In this document: piece after piece, positions 10,601 through 20,721 of the stretch
How positions within the stretch are numbered: position 1 is the stretch's first letter
How the letters are laid out: each line of letters opens with the position of its first letter
Assembly: GCA_011033025.1 (NCBI GenBank)
Contig: WFMF01000122.1
Location: forward strand, 310,001 to 374,000
Length of the DNA: 64,000 nt
DNA from: Beroe forskalii
Taxonomy: Eukaryota; Ctenophora; Nuda; Beroida; Beroidae
Reading direction: 5' to 3'
The notes under the pieces: model-generated
Databases searched by the model: none
What the model saw: only the letters and a program-made list of their open reading frames with translations
What the model was told of the DNA's origin: nothing
Made by a program: the position numbers and the translations under genes

Positions 10601-13600
10601 ATCTTCTGTAAAGCCCTCCAAAGTCCAAAATCCGTGGTTCTCCAACACCATCAATTGCGCCCGATTTTTGGTTGTCGGGCGTTGCCTGACCCCCTGACGC
10701 GAGCGGAAGCTTTAATTATTATAAGTACCCCATCCGATTACATCTTTGACATTAAATTCGGCGTCGATATACGACAAATTACTCGTACAAGGTGCACTTT
10801 TTCGTGTCGTTTATGCCAAATTTGGATAAGAAAATCTGTTTCTCAATCTTCCTGTTTTGAAAACATGTGTGTCATTCAATTTCCTCTTTCTCTTTAGTCA
10901 ATGTGAATGAAGTATATGAACATAAAAAGCTTGACTGTAAGTTGGGGAATAAGTTTTAGAGTTTGGGAAGTACAGTCGAAGAGTATAAACGTCTACGAAT
11001 ACTGCAAAACTTCGACCCTTTTTGACCAACTCACCCCGTCCCTCGTGTTTACGGCCGTCTTCGTCTCATATTCGTAGAGTAAAGGCGTTGGTCATTCGCC
11101 GAGAACTAATTCCCCAAATGATGGGCGTGGTCCTTCGTCTTGCAGGGCCTGAAATTCCCGTAAACGCGAGGTATTTAAACCGGAAAAGTGCCGATAAGAT
11201 GGATCCACTGGATCGTTATCGTGGTTTTGGGAAAGTGATAATGAATTGGTACCTGAGCATTGTGTTCGTGGCTCTCTCATTAACCTACTGCTCTAGATGC
11301 ACGGCACGTGGGTCAGTGGCGACTATGATGACGTCACTATCATAGCTTAAGGTAGCGCATTACTGGCGTCAAGCCGTCTATTATCATGCTCGAGGTCAGG
11401 GTTAAAACTCCGTTTACAAATGGCGAGCGGCAGTGGAGGCTAATGCCATTGCCTGTTACACCGTCATTAGCTTGTCATGCGGACTCGGTCCAACTGGTGT
11501 TCACGTAACACTGGAGTGTAACTGTAACCCTCGTGCTATCCTCACTCCCTCCCTAATGCTCCAGGAGGATTACCCCTCCTCCTACTTCCTCGTGCAAACG
11601 CCGGAAAACCCGGTGCGCATCAAAGCGCTACATTGCGCGCTGTGATAATGACGACATCTTAACCGCCTATTACTCCCCTGTGCGCTGATTGCTCTGGTGT
11701 GACGTATTGATCTTGTGATTTAGAACATGGGTTGGTGACGTGTTTTCCCCTCATTCGCAGTAGGATCACCCTGCGATACTTGGCATGTGTCCAAGTGATT
11801 ACCTTATTACAGGGAATCAAGTTTACATTTAATTATGAGCAACAAGGCCCTAATGTATGTTAATGACATGCTTAGGCTCATTTTTCTGTACGCTTTATTT
11901 CCTGTGATAAGGTACCATGTTGGAAGACTGGAAGAGGAGTGATTGAGTTTGGTGTGAATATCGTGAATCAATGACGTATATCATGCAATGTTCTGCTTGG
12001 TACTGGTAGGTACATAGATTCGTGCGGTGTTTTTGTATATCGAGGCCCAGGGTTAGGTCGAAACGTTTGGGCCTAGATTCGTACGTGCTCCTTTATAGAA
12101 CATGCTCCTCTCGATATGATAGTAATATGTCAGTTCATCCCTTATCTTTAATCATATATTACTCCGACAACGTCTGGCCAAGTAATAATATGATGATTAA
12201 TGTATGTCATGGTTGTCATAGAGACGGATAGCAATACGTCACGGTCTGTACTATCATTAGTTCCACAGCTTTACCAGTACACACCTTGTACTGCATATTA
12301 TGAGCAGTATAATATCTACTGCATGTATATATTCTAATATTTCTTGTGTGTGCTATAATACTGCCTTGGGAGAAGTTGCTCGCCAGAAGTCGGCGGAAGA
12401 GAGTGACGTCATTATCAAGGTTTAGAGTGGTGTGTTGATGAGAGTGGGAGGAGCGGCTGTTGTATCGTGGGAGGAATATATAATAGCCTCGCTGCGCTGC
12501 TACTCATTATTCATGTAACTGTGTGCGTGTGTGTGTGCAGCGCTTACTGCGTGTGTGTTTGTTCGGTTGTCTGTTTGTGGTTTGGTCTCGGGTTTGTTGG
12601 TGTGTCACGTGACACGGAACGGAGTGATTTGCTGTTTCCAATTTGAGAATAAATATATCGCGTGGTTTGTTTGAGCAGGTAAGGTTTTGAAATGTGTTTT
12701 GCCACTTCAAATTTATCTGAAGTATGGGTGTATGATATTCCATGATTGATTTTACATAGTAAGAAGTGTTGGAACAACCTTGGAAGATCAGCTTATTGCC
12801 AATCTCTATAAATTATGTTATGAATTCATGCATAAGGTGTCTGCGTCACTTAATTACTGCGTTTTTGATAAACTCGCATTATTTTTCCATGATCATTCAC
12901 CATTTCCTCCCTAGGGACAAATTGATGAAGGATAAGCGGAAATTCGAACAAGCCCCTCCCAGAAATGACTCAGTAAGTACCTTGTTTATTTGGTATGACT
13001 TTTGGAGTCATTCAAGACCCCCCTCCCCTTCATGATCAAGGGCTAAGACAAGACTCTGCTTTTACAATCAGTGATCACTTGTCAGATAAGACTCATCCTG
13101 CATTTTCATTTTTTCAAAATCATCTGGAAACTTTTTTGTATATCCGGACTGATGAAAAATGCACCAGACAAAATTTTTTGGAAAAATTTTGAAATTTAGG
13201 GGTGTCCTGCTGGAACGAGGTTTTTGAAGAAATTTCTGGGAGCCCCGCCCCTAACCCCAATACATCTCTGCTTGCTTCTGGCGCCAGCAACTGCCAAACC
13301 CTTCCTGAAATCTTGACTCCTCCCCTGAGAATGAGTACAGTAATTCTGGGATAGAATTTATTTTCAAATATACCAAAATTTCTATTTGAATCCTCGTCAT
13401 AAATCTTTTGTCTTCTTCAAAAAAAGGCCGGGCTGCTAAAGGCGTTTTTTTAACTTTAATAAGTTAATAAGCAACAGATAAATATCTACCCAATGCCCCG
13501 CCTTTAGGGCGCAACTTGCTTTATCCTGACAATAGCAGAATATTAGCATTAACTTCAGCCAATACAAACCTACTGATTTGCTGTGTTGTACATCCACGCA

Positions 13601-16600
13601 CATTCACTATTCACTAATCACTATCCAGTTCATAAATTCTTGGAATATTTTCAGTACACTGCTACATGCATTGTAGGTCTTCTCTGGAACCAGTCCACAT
13701 GATTATGCCTAAAGTGACGATAATGAGTTATTATTTATTTTATGTTTTACAAAATAAAAGTGCAAGCGAGAGAGGCATCATTCATTGGCTTAAATTATTT
13801 ACCGATAAAACCCAGTTTTCTGTCGAAAAATTTGAGAAAATTCAGTGTTTTGGCCATTTTAAAGTCCACACCACTCAGAGCCCACAACCAAAACCTCGAG
13901 AAAGCTTGGTATAATTATTATATTCAAGTTATAAGTACATAAAAAATAACATATCACCTAGCATGTAATATGCGTGAGGGATGAACACTAAAACAAGCGG
14001 TTATTACGTCATCACCACACCACAAAGTAGTGAGTTGATGACGTATGACCGCCTAGTGCTCCCCCAGAGCCGGGTACATAAGTAGAGTTTTTAGCAACTA
14101 CAGTGTGTCGGTACGCATTCCAGCGGGCGATGGCTTCCAGTTATCCGCACTTCTGGGATATACTTCCTGCGTTGTGACGTCTCGCGCACTGCTCACCACA
14201 GTGCGGTAGTGACGTGGCAGCTGCTATAAGGCTGGGAGAGTATGAGCCAGCTCCGGGGGAGAGAGAGCTGCTGACAGCTCGCTAACCGGCAGCAGCAGCA
14301 GCACAGTATTATTCTCGGGTTTCTACATAACTCTCTGTATGTCGAGAGAGTTTGTGTGTGCTTTGTGTTTTGTAGTATTTTACACCTGGAATGTTAAGAT
14401 GTACCCGGCCCTATCTCCTCGTGGTCTGAGATTTCGTAAATGCTGAGTTACAGCGGATCGAATTTTTGCCGTAAAACTTTTTTGCCCCGAAAACCACCTG
14501 GGATTTGGTAAATATTGATCGTAGAAAAAGAACAGCCGGCGAGTTGACGAAAATTTGAAATGAAAATACGTTTGAAGAAGGTGAGGTAGTCATAGCACAT
14601 TTGAGTGTCGCGACTTGTGAATGTGATGATTAATATCGAATAGTGACTTGATTGGGATGGATTTTCTCTAATGAAATTTCCACTTAACCACCATTTCTTT
14701 TTCAATTTTCCGTCATTTTTGCATTGTTTTACTTTTCAGGAGAGGAAATCAGTGAAGAGGTCAGTGTCACCATTACCCCAGAGATGTAAGAGGAGGATAA
14801 TTGAGGATAGCGTTGAACAGGTACGTGCACACGTAGTACGTATTACATTAAAATACGCCAGCACGTAACACGTTACAGGTACGTCCACATGTATATTAAA
14901 TTACGCTACCACGTAATTTAAGTTGAACATGTAACACCAGCGCGTAGCACGTAACACCAGCACGTTACACGTAACACCAGCACGGTGCACGTAACACCAG
15001 AGCGTAACACTATACATCGTCACGTAACACGTAACACCAGTACATTACAAGTTTCACGAGCGGGTTACACGTTACACCAGCACGTAACACGTAACACCAG
15101 TTTGTAAAGATATGTGGTTCTACTCACCATTTTAGTCTTGATAATATTATGATAATGATTTCACACTCATCTGCCAATCATTCGTGGGCAGAAAGTACTC
15201 TATAATAGTTATAGTATATTATAATAATGAAGATATTGAGCGTTGGCAGCAATTTCTGACGTCAATTGATTTTTCTATCGCCCAGAATCTGCATTTTAGT
15301 ACAAAGATGTCATTATGTATCCTCCATTATTCCATATCACGTGATAACACGGATGAGTTGATTGAAATATTTGGATCAACGTGATATTTCAGCTTTTCAG
15401 GTCATGTGACATATCACATGACCTTTTCTAGGGGAGCAGTTGCTGTGCTGCCGTGTTACCACATTCTATAAGTATAATATCAACTTGAGTAAAAGAAATA
15501 TCTATATTTCCTTCGTCATTGATTGATTTAAATGAGGTTTCGAATGGTGCGCGGACAAAACCCCACCCGGACAAAACCCCACCCGGACAAAACCCCACCC
15601 GGACATAACCCCACCTTAGAGCACAAATTGCGCGAAAGGGACGCTCGTGCGTAATCCTGTGACGCGATGGTTACGGTTAGGGTTAGGACGTATGGTTCGC
15701 ACGAACGTTCCCATCGCGCAATTTGTGCTCTAAGGTGGGGTTATGTCCGGGTGGGGTTTTGTCCGGGTGGGGTTTTGTCCTACCATCTAAAGGTTTGTCC
15801 GGGTGGGGTTTTGTCCTACCATCTTTCGAATAACTAATATTCTCGACAGGTATTGAGAGACACCATTTTTCAACTGTCTGTCAACAAACTGCAGTTCTCC
15901 CGATGGAAGGCTCACGAACCACCTCTATCCAGGTTAGAAGTTATCATGGCGCCCCTATTATTTGTCTGCCATGGCAAAAGGCCAGGGGCACTTGGCAGGG
16001 GTGTATCAATAGGCCAGGGCCACGGGGCAGGGGTGTATCAATAGGTCAGGGCCACGGGGCAGGGGTGTATCAATAGGCCAGGGGCCCTGGGCAGGGATGT
16101 ATCCATAGGCCAGGGGCACTGGGCACTTGGGCAGGGATGTGTCCATAGGCCAGGGGCACTGGGCACTTGGGCAGGGATGTATCCATAGGCCAGGGGCACT
16201 GGGCAGGGGTGTATCCATAGCCAGGGGCCCTGGGCAGGGATGTATCCATAGGCCAGGGGCACTGGGCACTTGGGCAGGGGTGTATCCATAGGCCAGGGGC
16301 ACTGGGCAGGGGTGTATCCATAGCCAGGGGCCCTGGGCAGGGATGTATCCATAGGCCAGGGGCACTGGGCACTTGGGCAGGGGTGTATCCATAGCCAGGG
16401 GCCCTGGGCAGGGATGTATCCATAGGCCATTTGTTGGCAGGGGACTCCACTGTTGCACTTTGTGTTCTCACCCCTACCCAGTTTAGTTCAAGGTCATGTG
16501 ACACCCATAGAGAGACACTCATAGAGCTAAGCCACCTGATAAACCCTATCACATACCATTGTTCCTTTGGCTTTTCTTAAGATCCAACCCGTGACTCAGC

Positions 16601-18338
16601 CTTGTATTTCTCGTGGCATATTGTCAGGAAAATGTTTTCCGGCCTTTCACGATAGTGCTGAAAGGAATGGTAGGTATATATTTAGGTATTAACGTAATGT
16701 CGAATGGCATATTTGTCTTACAGCAGAGTACAGTATGTGTCATCAAACATACCTTTGTCAACTTGGTAGTATGACATTCCTACTCTGTAGTACATGATTA
16801 TAAAACTACTATCTAAGAATGACTGGAATCTTCTCCATGCCACACCTTCCCCAACCACGCCTTCCCCCTGCCAGACCTTAGCCCAACACACCTTCCCCTA
16901 CCACACCTTGTTTTACCACATCTTCCCCTACCACATCTTCCCTTACCACACCTTACCCTACCACAGCTTTCTTTACCGCACCTTCCCTTACCGGGCCTCC
17001 CCTACTTCATCTTCCCTCACCACACCTTCCTTTACCACATCTTCCTTTACCACATCTTTCCTTATTATACCTTCCCTCAACACACCTTACCTTACCACAC
17101 ATTCCCCTGCCCCACCTTCCTTTACTACCACACCTTCCCTTACCACATATTTTCTCACCACATCTTCCCCTACCAGAGGTTTTTTGGACCTCAAATCGCC
17201 ATTTTAGCAGCAATCAACCCCAAACTCGCAAAGAATACGTAATCCAACGCTATTCAATGAATAAAGTTGGTTTCATTCAAAAATATTGATATTTGCACAA
17301 GTTATGGGCCAAAATTGGCTTGCGCGACGCGCGTATGCCCATATATGGGCATGCGTTTTTCGGCCATAACTCGGCCATTTTTTTTTGAGATATCGACTTC
17401 AATTTTTTTATGGTAACTCAGGGGACCATTATCTATCGATTGCACACCTCAGATCCCACCCAAGATGCTTTTGAAAAAATATGCCCATTTTATGCCATAT
17501 TTGGGCACGGCGCCACGGCGGCGCCAGTGGGTCTGGGAGTACAAACCTGGCCTGGCCCAAAAAGTTGGGTCACCACACCTTCTCTTCAACCGTTATCTCA
17601 GAAACGTGTTTCCCCAAAATTTGGCTTAACCCCCTCTTAAATTGGCCACAATCCAAAATTGCGCACACTCCTCCCGTACCCCAGACCCCGCAACCCTCGC
17701 CATGTTGCTCGACTCCCCGCTCACTCCCTTCATTTCTCAGAACAGTTCTGATCTGGAACATGGTCCGTGTTATTGACAAGGAGATGCAAGAGGAGAAGGT
17801 AGTTGACGATGTGTTTTCTCTGCTGGGAGCTGATCACGCCGACCATAATGTCAAGTTTATCAAGGTGTGCCGAGCCAACTCCCCCTACCCTGCCCAACAT
17901 CACCATGAGGAGGAGGAGGAGGAGGATGAAGAGGAACTTCAGGTGGGTGCGATGATGATGTCATCGATTCTACCCCTTAAACCTTGATAATGATGCCATC
18001 AATTCTACGCATATTATCTCGTTGATAGCAACTATAATTGGATTACGATATAAAACGTGTGTACCAGCTGGTGTAGATGGATTTCACCCATCCCTAGCGC
18101 GCAACACTCGGAAATTTGGAGGGTCGGAAAAAAATGGCGCGCGGCGGAGGGTAGGGTAAAATCCTACTACAGCTGGTGCTTATGAAATTCATGAATAATT
18201 CGCCTTTTCTAGGTTGAAAAAGAAGTTGACGAAGACGAAGAGATGTCCGAGCCAGTGACCCTGGTGTCTGAGTTCGTTGGGGGAGGGGCTCTTAATAGCT
18301 GGAACAAGTCGTCCGTTCCTGCCGTTGTTTCTGCGTGA
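7642..18338 (+). CDS. SERTA-domain protein (SERTAD/taranis-like), joined exons
   Basis: Joining 7642-7679, 12915-12972, 14740-14820, 15850-15932, 17741-17942 and 18213-18338 gives 588 bp, or 195 residues plus stop, with every phase matching. A basic, Ser-rich N-terminal third is followed by a SERTA domain at about residues 56-105. Signature pieces are the helix with Phe-Gln-Leu-Ser-Val-Asn-Lys-Leu-Gln, then Glu-Pro-Pro-Leu-Ser-Arg-Thr-Val-Leu-Ile, then Asn-Met-Val-Arg-Val-Ile-Asp-Lys-Glu. Family members with this domain bind CDK4, PP2A subunits or PHD-bromodomain proteins and act as transcriptional co-regulators. The tail is strongly acidic (a run of Glu/Asp at the 17942 junction), as in vertebrate SERTADs with C-terminal activation regions. 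At least three candidate promoters lie upstream or inside the gene, so N-termini probably vary. The precise orthologue cannot be named from sequence alone. Confidence 0.8.
7680..12403. other. SERTA intron 1, regulatory-looking but without a gene
   Basis: About 5.2 kb separates this exon from the next. It contains consensus CREs at 8602-8609 and 11329-11336, the CACGTG cluster near 9.4-9.6 kb, and a partial micro-MITE B terminus near 10670. Several 65-110 codon open frames (10010-11645) lack splice context or protein features. I could not support a gene here. Confidence 0.45.
9426..9599. promoter_or_regulatory. Five CACGTG E-boxes with a CLEAR-type palindrome
   Basis: CACGTG occurs at 9426, 9479, 9502, 9559 and 9594. 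The copy at 9500-9509 is GTCACGTGAC, the consensus of CLEAR/M-box sites bound by TFEB/MITF-type bHLH-Zip factors. A TGACGTAA half-CRE (9543-9550) and an inverted CCAAT box (attgg near 9530) lie between them. The cluster is followed by a GT-rich donor-like sequence (catgtgagtac near 9700). The whole looks like an alternative promoter of the SERTA gene, though no in-phase coding start follows it. Confidence 0.5.
12404..12485 (+). promoter_or_regulatory. TATA promoter with consensus CRE, internal SERTA promoter
   Basis: A CRE (TGACGTCA, 12404-12411) lies about 65 bp before a TATA element (atatataatag, 12476-12486). A short exon with the donor GAGCAG|gtaagg at 12678/12679 follows. Core-promoter order and spacing are conventional. 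Confidence 0.55.
12510..12678 (+). other. Candidate non-coding first exon of SERTA gene
   Basis: This region begins roughly 30 bp after the TATA element (start approximate) and ends at a strong donor, CAG|gtaagg. It has no useful ATG. It also contains the 12-bp palindrome TGTCACGTGACA at 12603-12614. Spliced to the exon at 12915, translation would begin at the Met at 12925, giving a protein 16 residues shorter than the form started at 7642. Confidence 0.45.
12915..12972 (+). CDS. SERTA gene exon 2
   Basis: The acceptor is cctccctag and the donor TCA|gtaagt. One leading base completes the Arg codon from exon 1, then come 19 codons rich in Lys/Arg/Asp; it ends in phase 0. It contains an internal Met codon (12925) usable as a start by the downstream promoter. 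Confidence 0.7.
12973..14003. other. SERTA intron 2, nothing recognised
   Basis: AT-rich intron sequence with short open frames (65-82 codons) that lack splice or protein support. Confidence 0.4.
14004..14230 (+). promoter_or_regulatory. Second internal SERTA promoter (CREs plus TATA)
   Basis: CRE-like sites are TTACGTCA (14004-14011), TGACGTAT (14039-14046), TGACGTCT (~14175) and TGACGTGG (~14210). They precede a TATA-like TATAAG at 14225-14230. The following exon ends with the donor AAG|gtgagg at 14580 and contains an in-phase ATG. Confidence 0.55.
14560..14580 (+). CDS. Alternative SERTA start exon (coding part)
   Basis: The ATG at 14560 starts seven codons (Met-Lys-Ile-Arg-Leu-Lys-Lys). 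These run exactly to a strong donor, gtgagg, in phase 0, matching the phase-0 start of the exon at 14740. The exact phase agreement and the promoter just upstream support a short isoform that keeps the whole SERTA domain. Confidence 0.5.
14740..14820 (+). CDS. SERTA gene exon 3
   Basis: 27 codons, phase 0 at both ends; acceptor tttacttttcag, donor CAG|gtacgt. It encodes a basic Lys/Arg-rich stretch with Ser-Pro, a likely nuclear localisation signal, leading into the SERTA domain. A minisatellite begins directly at its donor. Confidence 0.78.
14822..15110. repeat. Degenerate minisatellite starting at a SERTA 5' splice site
   Basis: Imperfect repeats of about 16-21 bp built on 'cacgtaacaccag' begin within the donor region of exon 3 (gtacgtgcacacgta) and continue for about 290 bp. 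Confidence 0.7.
15546..15823. mobile_element. 278-bp MITE with 8-bp TSD, just before a SERTA exon
   Basis: The ends are imperfect inverted repeats sharing GGACAAAAC. The flanks are TTTCGAAT on both sides (15538-15545, 15824-15831). Inside each end are tandem copies of a 16-bp GGACAAAACCCCACC-type unit, then an inverted 'gagcacaaattgcgcga' pair, and a centre with GGTTAGGGTTAGG. The element ends 18 bp plus its TSD-sized gap before the acceptor of the exon at 15850. The 249-bp element at 45904 has the same design. Confidence 0.72.
15850..15932 (+). CDS. SERTA gene exon 4 (first half of SERTA domain)
   Basis: The acceptor is attctcgacag and the donor TCCAG|gttaga. It encodes 27 codons plus two bases, covering the first SERTA helix and the Glu-Pro-Pro-Leu segment. 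The phase joins exons 3 and 5 exactly. Confidence 0.8.
15975..16435. repeat. Minisatellite in SERTA intron 4, ~31-bp units
   Basis: Tandem units of the form 'gggcaggggtgtatccataggccaggggcact', with shorter and longer variants, about 15 in total. Long open frames on the opposite strand come from the repeat. Confidence 0.85.
16830..17180. repeat. Imperfect CCTTCCCTTACCACA satellite
   Basis: A pyrimidine-rich array of roughly 11-22 bp units (ccttccctaccaca and variants) in SERTA intron 4. A 137-codon open frame across it is a repeat artefact. Confidence 0.8.
17741..17942 (+). CDS. SERTA gene exon 5 (second half of domain, acidic tail)
   Basis: The acceptor at catttctcag is preferred over the next AG 5 bases on. 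It restores Arg-Thr-Val-Leu-Ile, matching the SERTA pattern, and the correct phase. The 202-bp exon encodes the last SERTA helix, then a His cluster and a Glu/Asp run. The donor is CAG|gtgggt. Confidence 0.8.
18074..18169 (+). mobile_element. Micro-MITE family A, 96 bp, 9-bp TSD
   Basis: It begins TAGATGGATTTCACCC and ends GGGTAAAATCCTACTA (imperfect inverted repeats of about 21 bp). It is flanked by CAGCTGGTG on both sides (18065-18073, 18170-18178). It lies in the last SERTA intron, about 45 bp before the final exon. Four more copies are at 20608, 59481, 59732 and 59870. Confidence 0.85.
18213..18338 (+). CDS. SERTA gene terminal exon
   Basis: The acceptor is cgccttttctag. 41 codons and TGA, phase 0; acidic start, then a short hydrophobic/Gly-rich tail. 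It completes the protein in frame with exon 5. Confidence 0.78.
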   Translation, partial: VEKEVDEDEEMSEPVTLVSEFVGGGALNSWNKSSVPAVVSA

Positions 18339-19528
18339 TATTTTCATCTACAACGCGCAACCATCTTACAATCCCACAGCGATTATCTCACGCGGATGAA
18401 GAACTCTTTTCTACATCGCGTGATTCGTAACGCGTTATTTTGCCGGAAGTTGTTTTGCCGTGTGTGTTTTACTGTTTATGTAATGCTGCCTTGAAAATGG
18501 CTCGAAACAACAAGACTATTTTTATTATTATATAATTCAAAAAGTGGATAAAGAATCATATTTATATTACTGTAAATTATTCCCAAATGGTTCACGAAAA
18601 CAGCAAAAAATAATTTTAATTTTTAAGTATTGCCGAATTCGGCAATTTCACTTACAGTGATGGTCATGTCGTTGAGGACATAAACACTTATCATGTGTGG
18701 AGGCCCTGCATGTTATGGGCCGAAACCCTCCGTTTATTTTCATATGCTTGGGACACCTACATCGCAGATGGCAGGGTAACCGCTGATGATTCACAGTTTA
18801 GTCTCTTCCGCCTCTTATGTCAATCCTTGAATTAGAAAATCGATGTACAGTATTTGTTATGTTTGTAGTATACCCATACACCTTTATAGATAAGACATTG
18901 GATTATATCATATCTTAGGCGCACGGTTTGAAATACTGATCGTGTTTAGTCTTAGTGTGCTGAAACCATGTGTTTGAAATGTTGATTTTTGATGCTTCGA
19001 AAATCCATTTTACTCAAGATTCGTCATAAATTGATTGATCTTGAGTGGTTTGACAATGTTATATTCTTATATTTAGTTTACGCGGGTATGATATTGATAT
19101 GTTAATAATTCAAGATCATCTTTGACAATCTGCACGAGGCGTCAGCCGAGTGCAGGGTGCATTGCGGCGTATTTACGACTGCAGTTGTTTTTGACATCTA
19201 TTTGCACGAGTGGTCTTATTTTACAATCATGGAAGACGACATATGCCATGTTTTCTCAAACTGAAAGATTTATTCAAAAGTAAAATTAAACAGTCAGCAG
19301 ATTAAATAGTCTTCAAGAATAGTTTTATGTTTAAATTTTATCTTTAAAACAAAAAGGACAGGTAATATTTATTAAGAACCAAGCCTTGTTCCGTAGGTGT
19401 TCGGATAGTTTCTTCAGGAACTATCTCACTCAACTTTCTCAAAGATCGAGTCGTGGACAATCTTTTTACCTGCCCTCTTCACTTCATTTTGACCCTTGAG
19501 CGCCCTATGATATTGGTATCTTGCCATA
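18339..19528. other. Downstream of SERTA gene; dispersed repeat
   Basis: Likely 3' UTR and intergenic DNA. About 18700-18900 (minus orientation) is a copy of a dispersed repeat also found at 44889-45190 and 60905-61210; shared pieces include 'gaatcatcagcggttaccct' and 'gtcttatctataaaggtgta'-like sequence. No gene is seen. Confidence 0.5.
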
Positions 19529-19537
19529 ACTTACTCC

Positions 19538-19603
19538 TTGCTAAACACGTATATCCCTGTGTGGCTCGCGCGGCGCGTACACACACCTATGCGGGCTTAG
19601 GAA
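19538..19603. mobile_element. Micro-MITE family C, 66 bp, 9-bp TSD
   Basis: Termini TTGCTAAACACGTAT and ATGCGGGCTTAGGAA are imperfect inverted repeats. The flanks are ACTTACTCC on both sides (19529-19537, 19604-19612). A second copy is at 46300. Confidence 0.78.
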
Positions 19604-19939
19604 ACTTACTCCTAAAACCTATTTTATCGCTAACTTTCAGTCTTTTCGCTAATTCTCAGTCTTATCGCCATATAGTGCTGGTATTTGGTAATTATCGACA
19701 ATTTCGTAGTATCTGTTCGTGTTAATGTCAGCTACTTGGCATTTATCTTAAAATAAATCTGAAAATCTTAGCAATTGTATATTATTTAATTATTCTACAT
19801 GTTTTAACATCTAATTTAAATTTTACTTTTATAGTGTAAATTCGCCAAATGACATTTGAGTACGTGACGTTACACGTGTGTCCGTAACGTTACACGTGTG
19901 TCCGTAACGTTACACGTGTGTCCGTGACGTTGCACACGC

Positions 19940-19996
19940 TTGCCAGGCGTTGCCTGGCCCCGACTCGCAGAGTCGGGGGCAGGCAACGTCTGGCAA
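19940..19996. mobile_element. Micro-MITE family B, 57 bp, 8-bp TSD
   Basis: An almost complete hairpin, TTGCCAGGCGTTGCCTG to GGCAACGTCTGGCAA. It is inserted in the satellite with GCACACGC duplicated on both sides (19932-19939, 19997-20004). Confidence 0.85.
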
Positions 19997-20607
19997 GCAC
20001 ACGCGTCCGTAACGTTGCACGTGCGTCCGTAACGTTGCACGTGCGTCCGTAACGTTGCACGCGCTTCTGTAACGTTACACGTGCGTCCGTGACGTTGCAC
20101 GTGCGTCCGTAACGTTGCACGTGCGTCCGCAACGTTGCACGTGCGTTCGTAACGTTGCACGTGCGTTCGTAACGTTGCACGTGCGTCCGTAACGTTGCAC
20201 GGGCGTCTGTAACGTTGCATGTGCGACCGTACCACGGACGCAACGTAGCACGGGTAATGTTAATCGCCAAATGACATTTCAGTCCGTGACGTTGCACACG
20301 CGTCCGTAACGTTGCACGTGCGTCCGTAACGTTGCACGTGCGTCCGTAACGTTGCACGCGCTTCTGTAACGTTACACGTGCGTCTGTAACGTTACACGTG
20401 CGTCCGTGACGTTGCACGTGCGTCCGTAACGTTGCACGTGCGTCCGCAACGTTGCACGTGCGTTCGTAACGTTGCACGTGCGTTCGTAACGTTGCACGTG
20501 CGTTCGTAACGTTGCACGTGTCGTAGGATGTTACCCTACCCTCGCGCGCGCGGCGCAACGTTCCACATTTGGACGTCACTTTGCACCTTCCTTGTCCAAC
20601 AACAAGT

Positions 20608-20721
20608 TAGATGGATTTCACCCATCCCTAGCGCGCAACACTCGGAAATTTGGAGGGTCGTGTTGCAGACTCCCCGCGGAAAAAAATGGCGCGCGGTGGA
20701 GGGTAGGGTAAAATCCTACTA
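20608..20721 (+). mobile_element. Micro-MITE family A, 114 bp, 9-bp TSD
   Basis: Same termini as the copy at 18074. The flanks are ACAACAAGT on both sides (20599-20607, 20722-20730). It is longer because of an internal segment 'tgttgcagactccccgcgg'. Confidence 0.85.

Noticed and set aside
16006..16552. Three overlapping minus-strand frames of 130-160 codons (Gly-Tyr-Ile-Pro-Ala-Gln repeats)
   Set aside because: They arise from the intronic minisatellite at 15975-16435. Several frames are open at once and the SERTA exons lie on the other strand.
19940..19996. Perfect hairpin as a transcription terminator or tRNA-like gene
   Set aside because: It has 8-bp target duplications and sister copies elsewhere, so it is a transposon insertion. 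No cloverleaf or A/B boxes.
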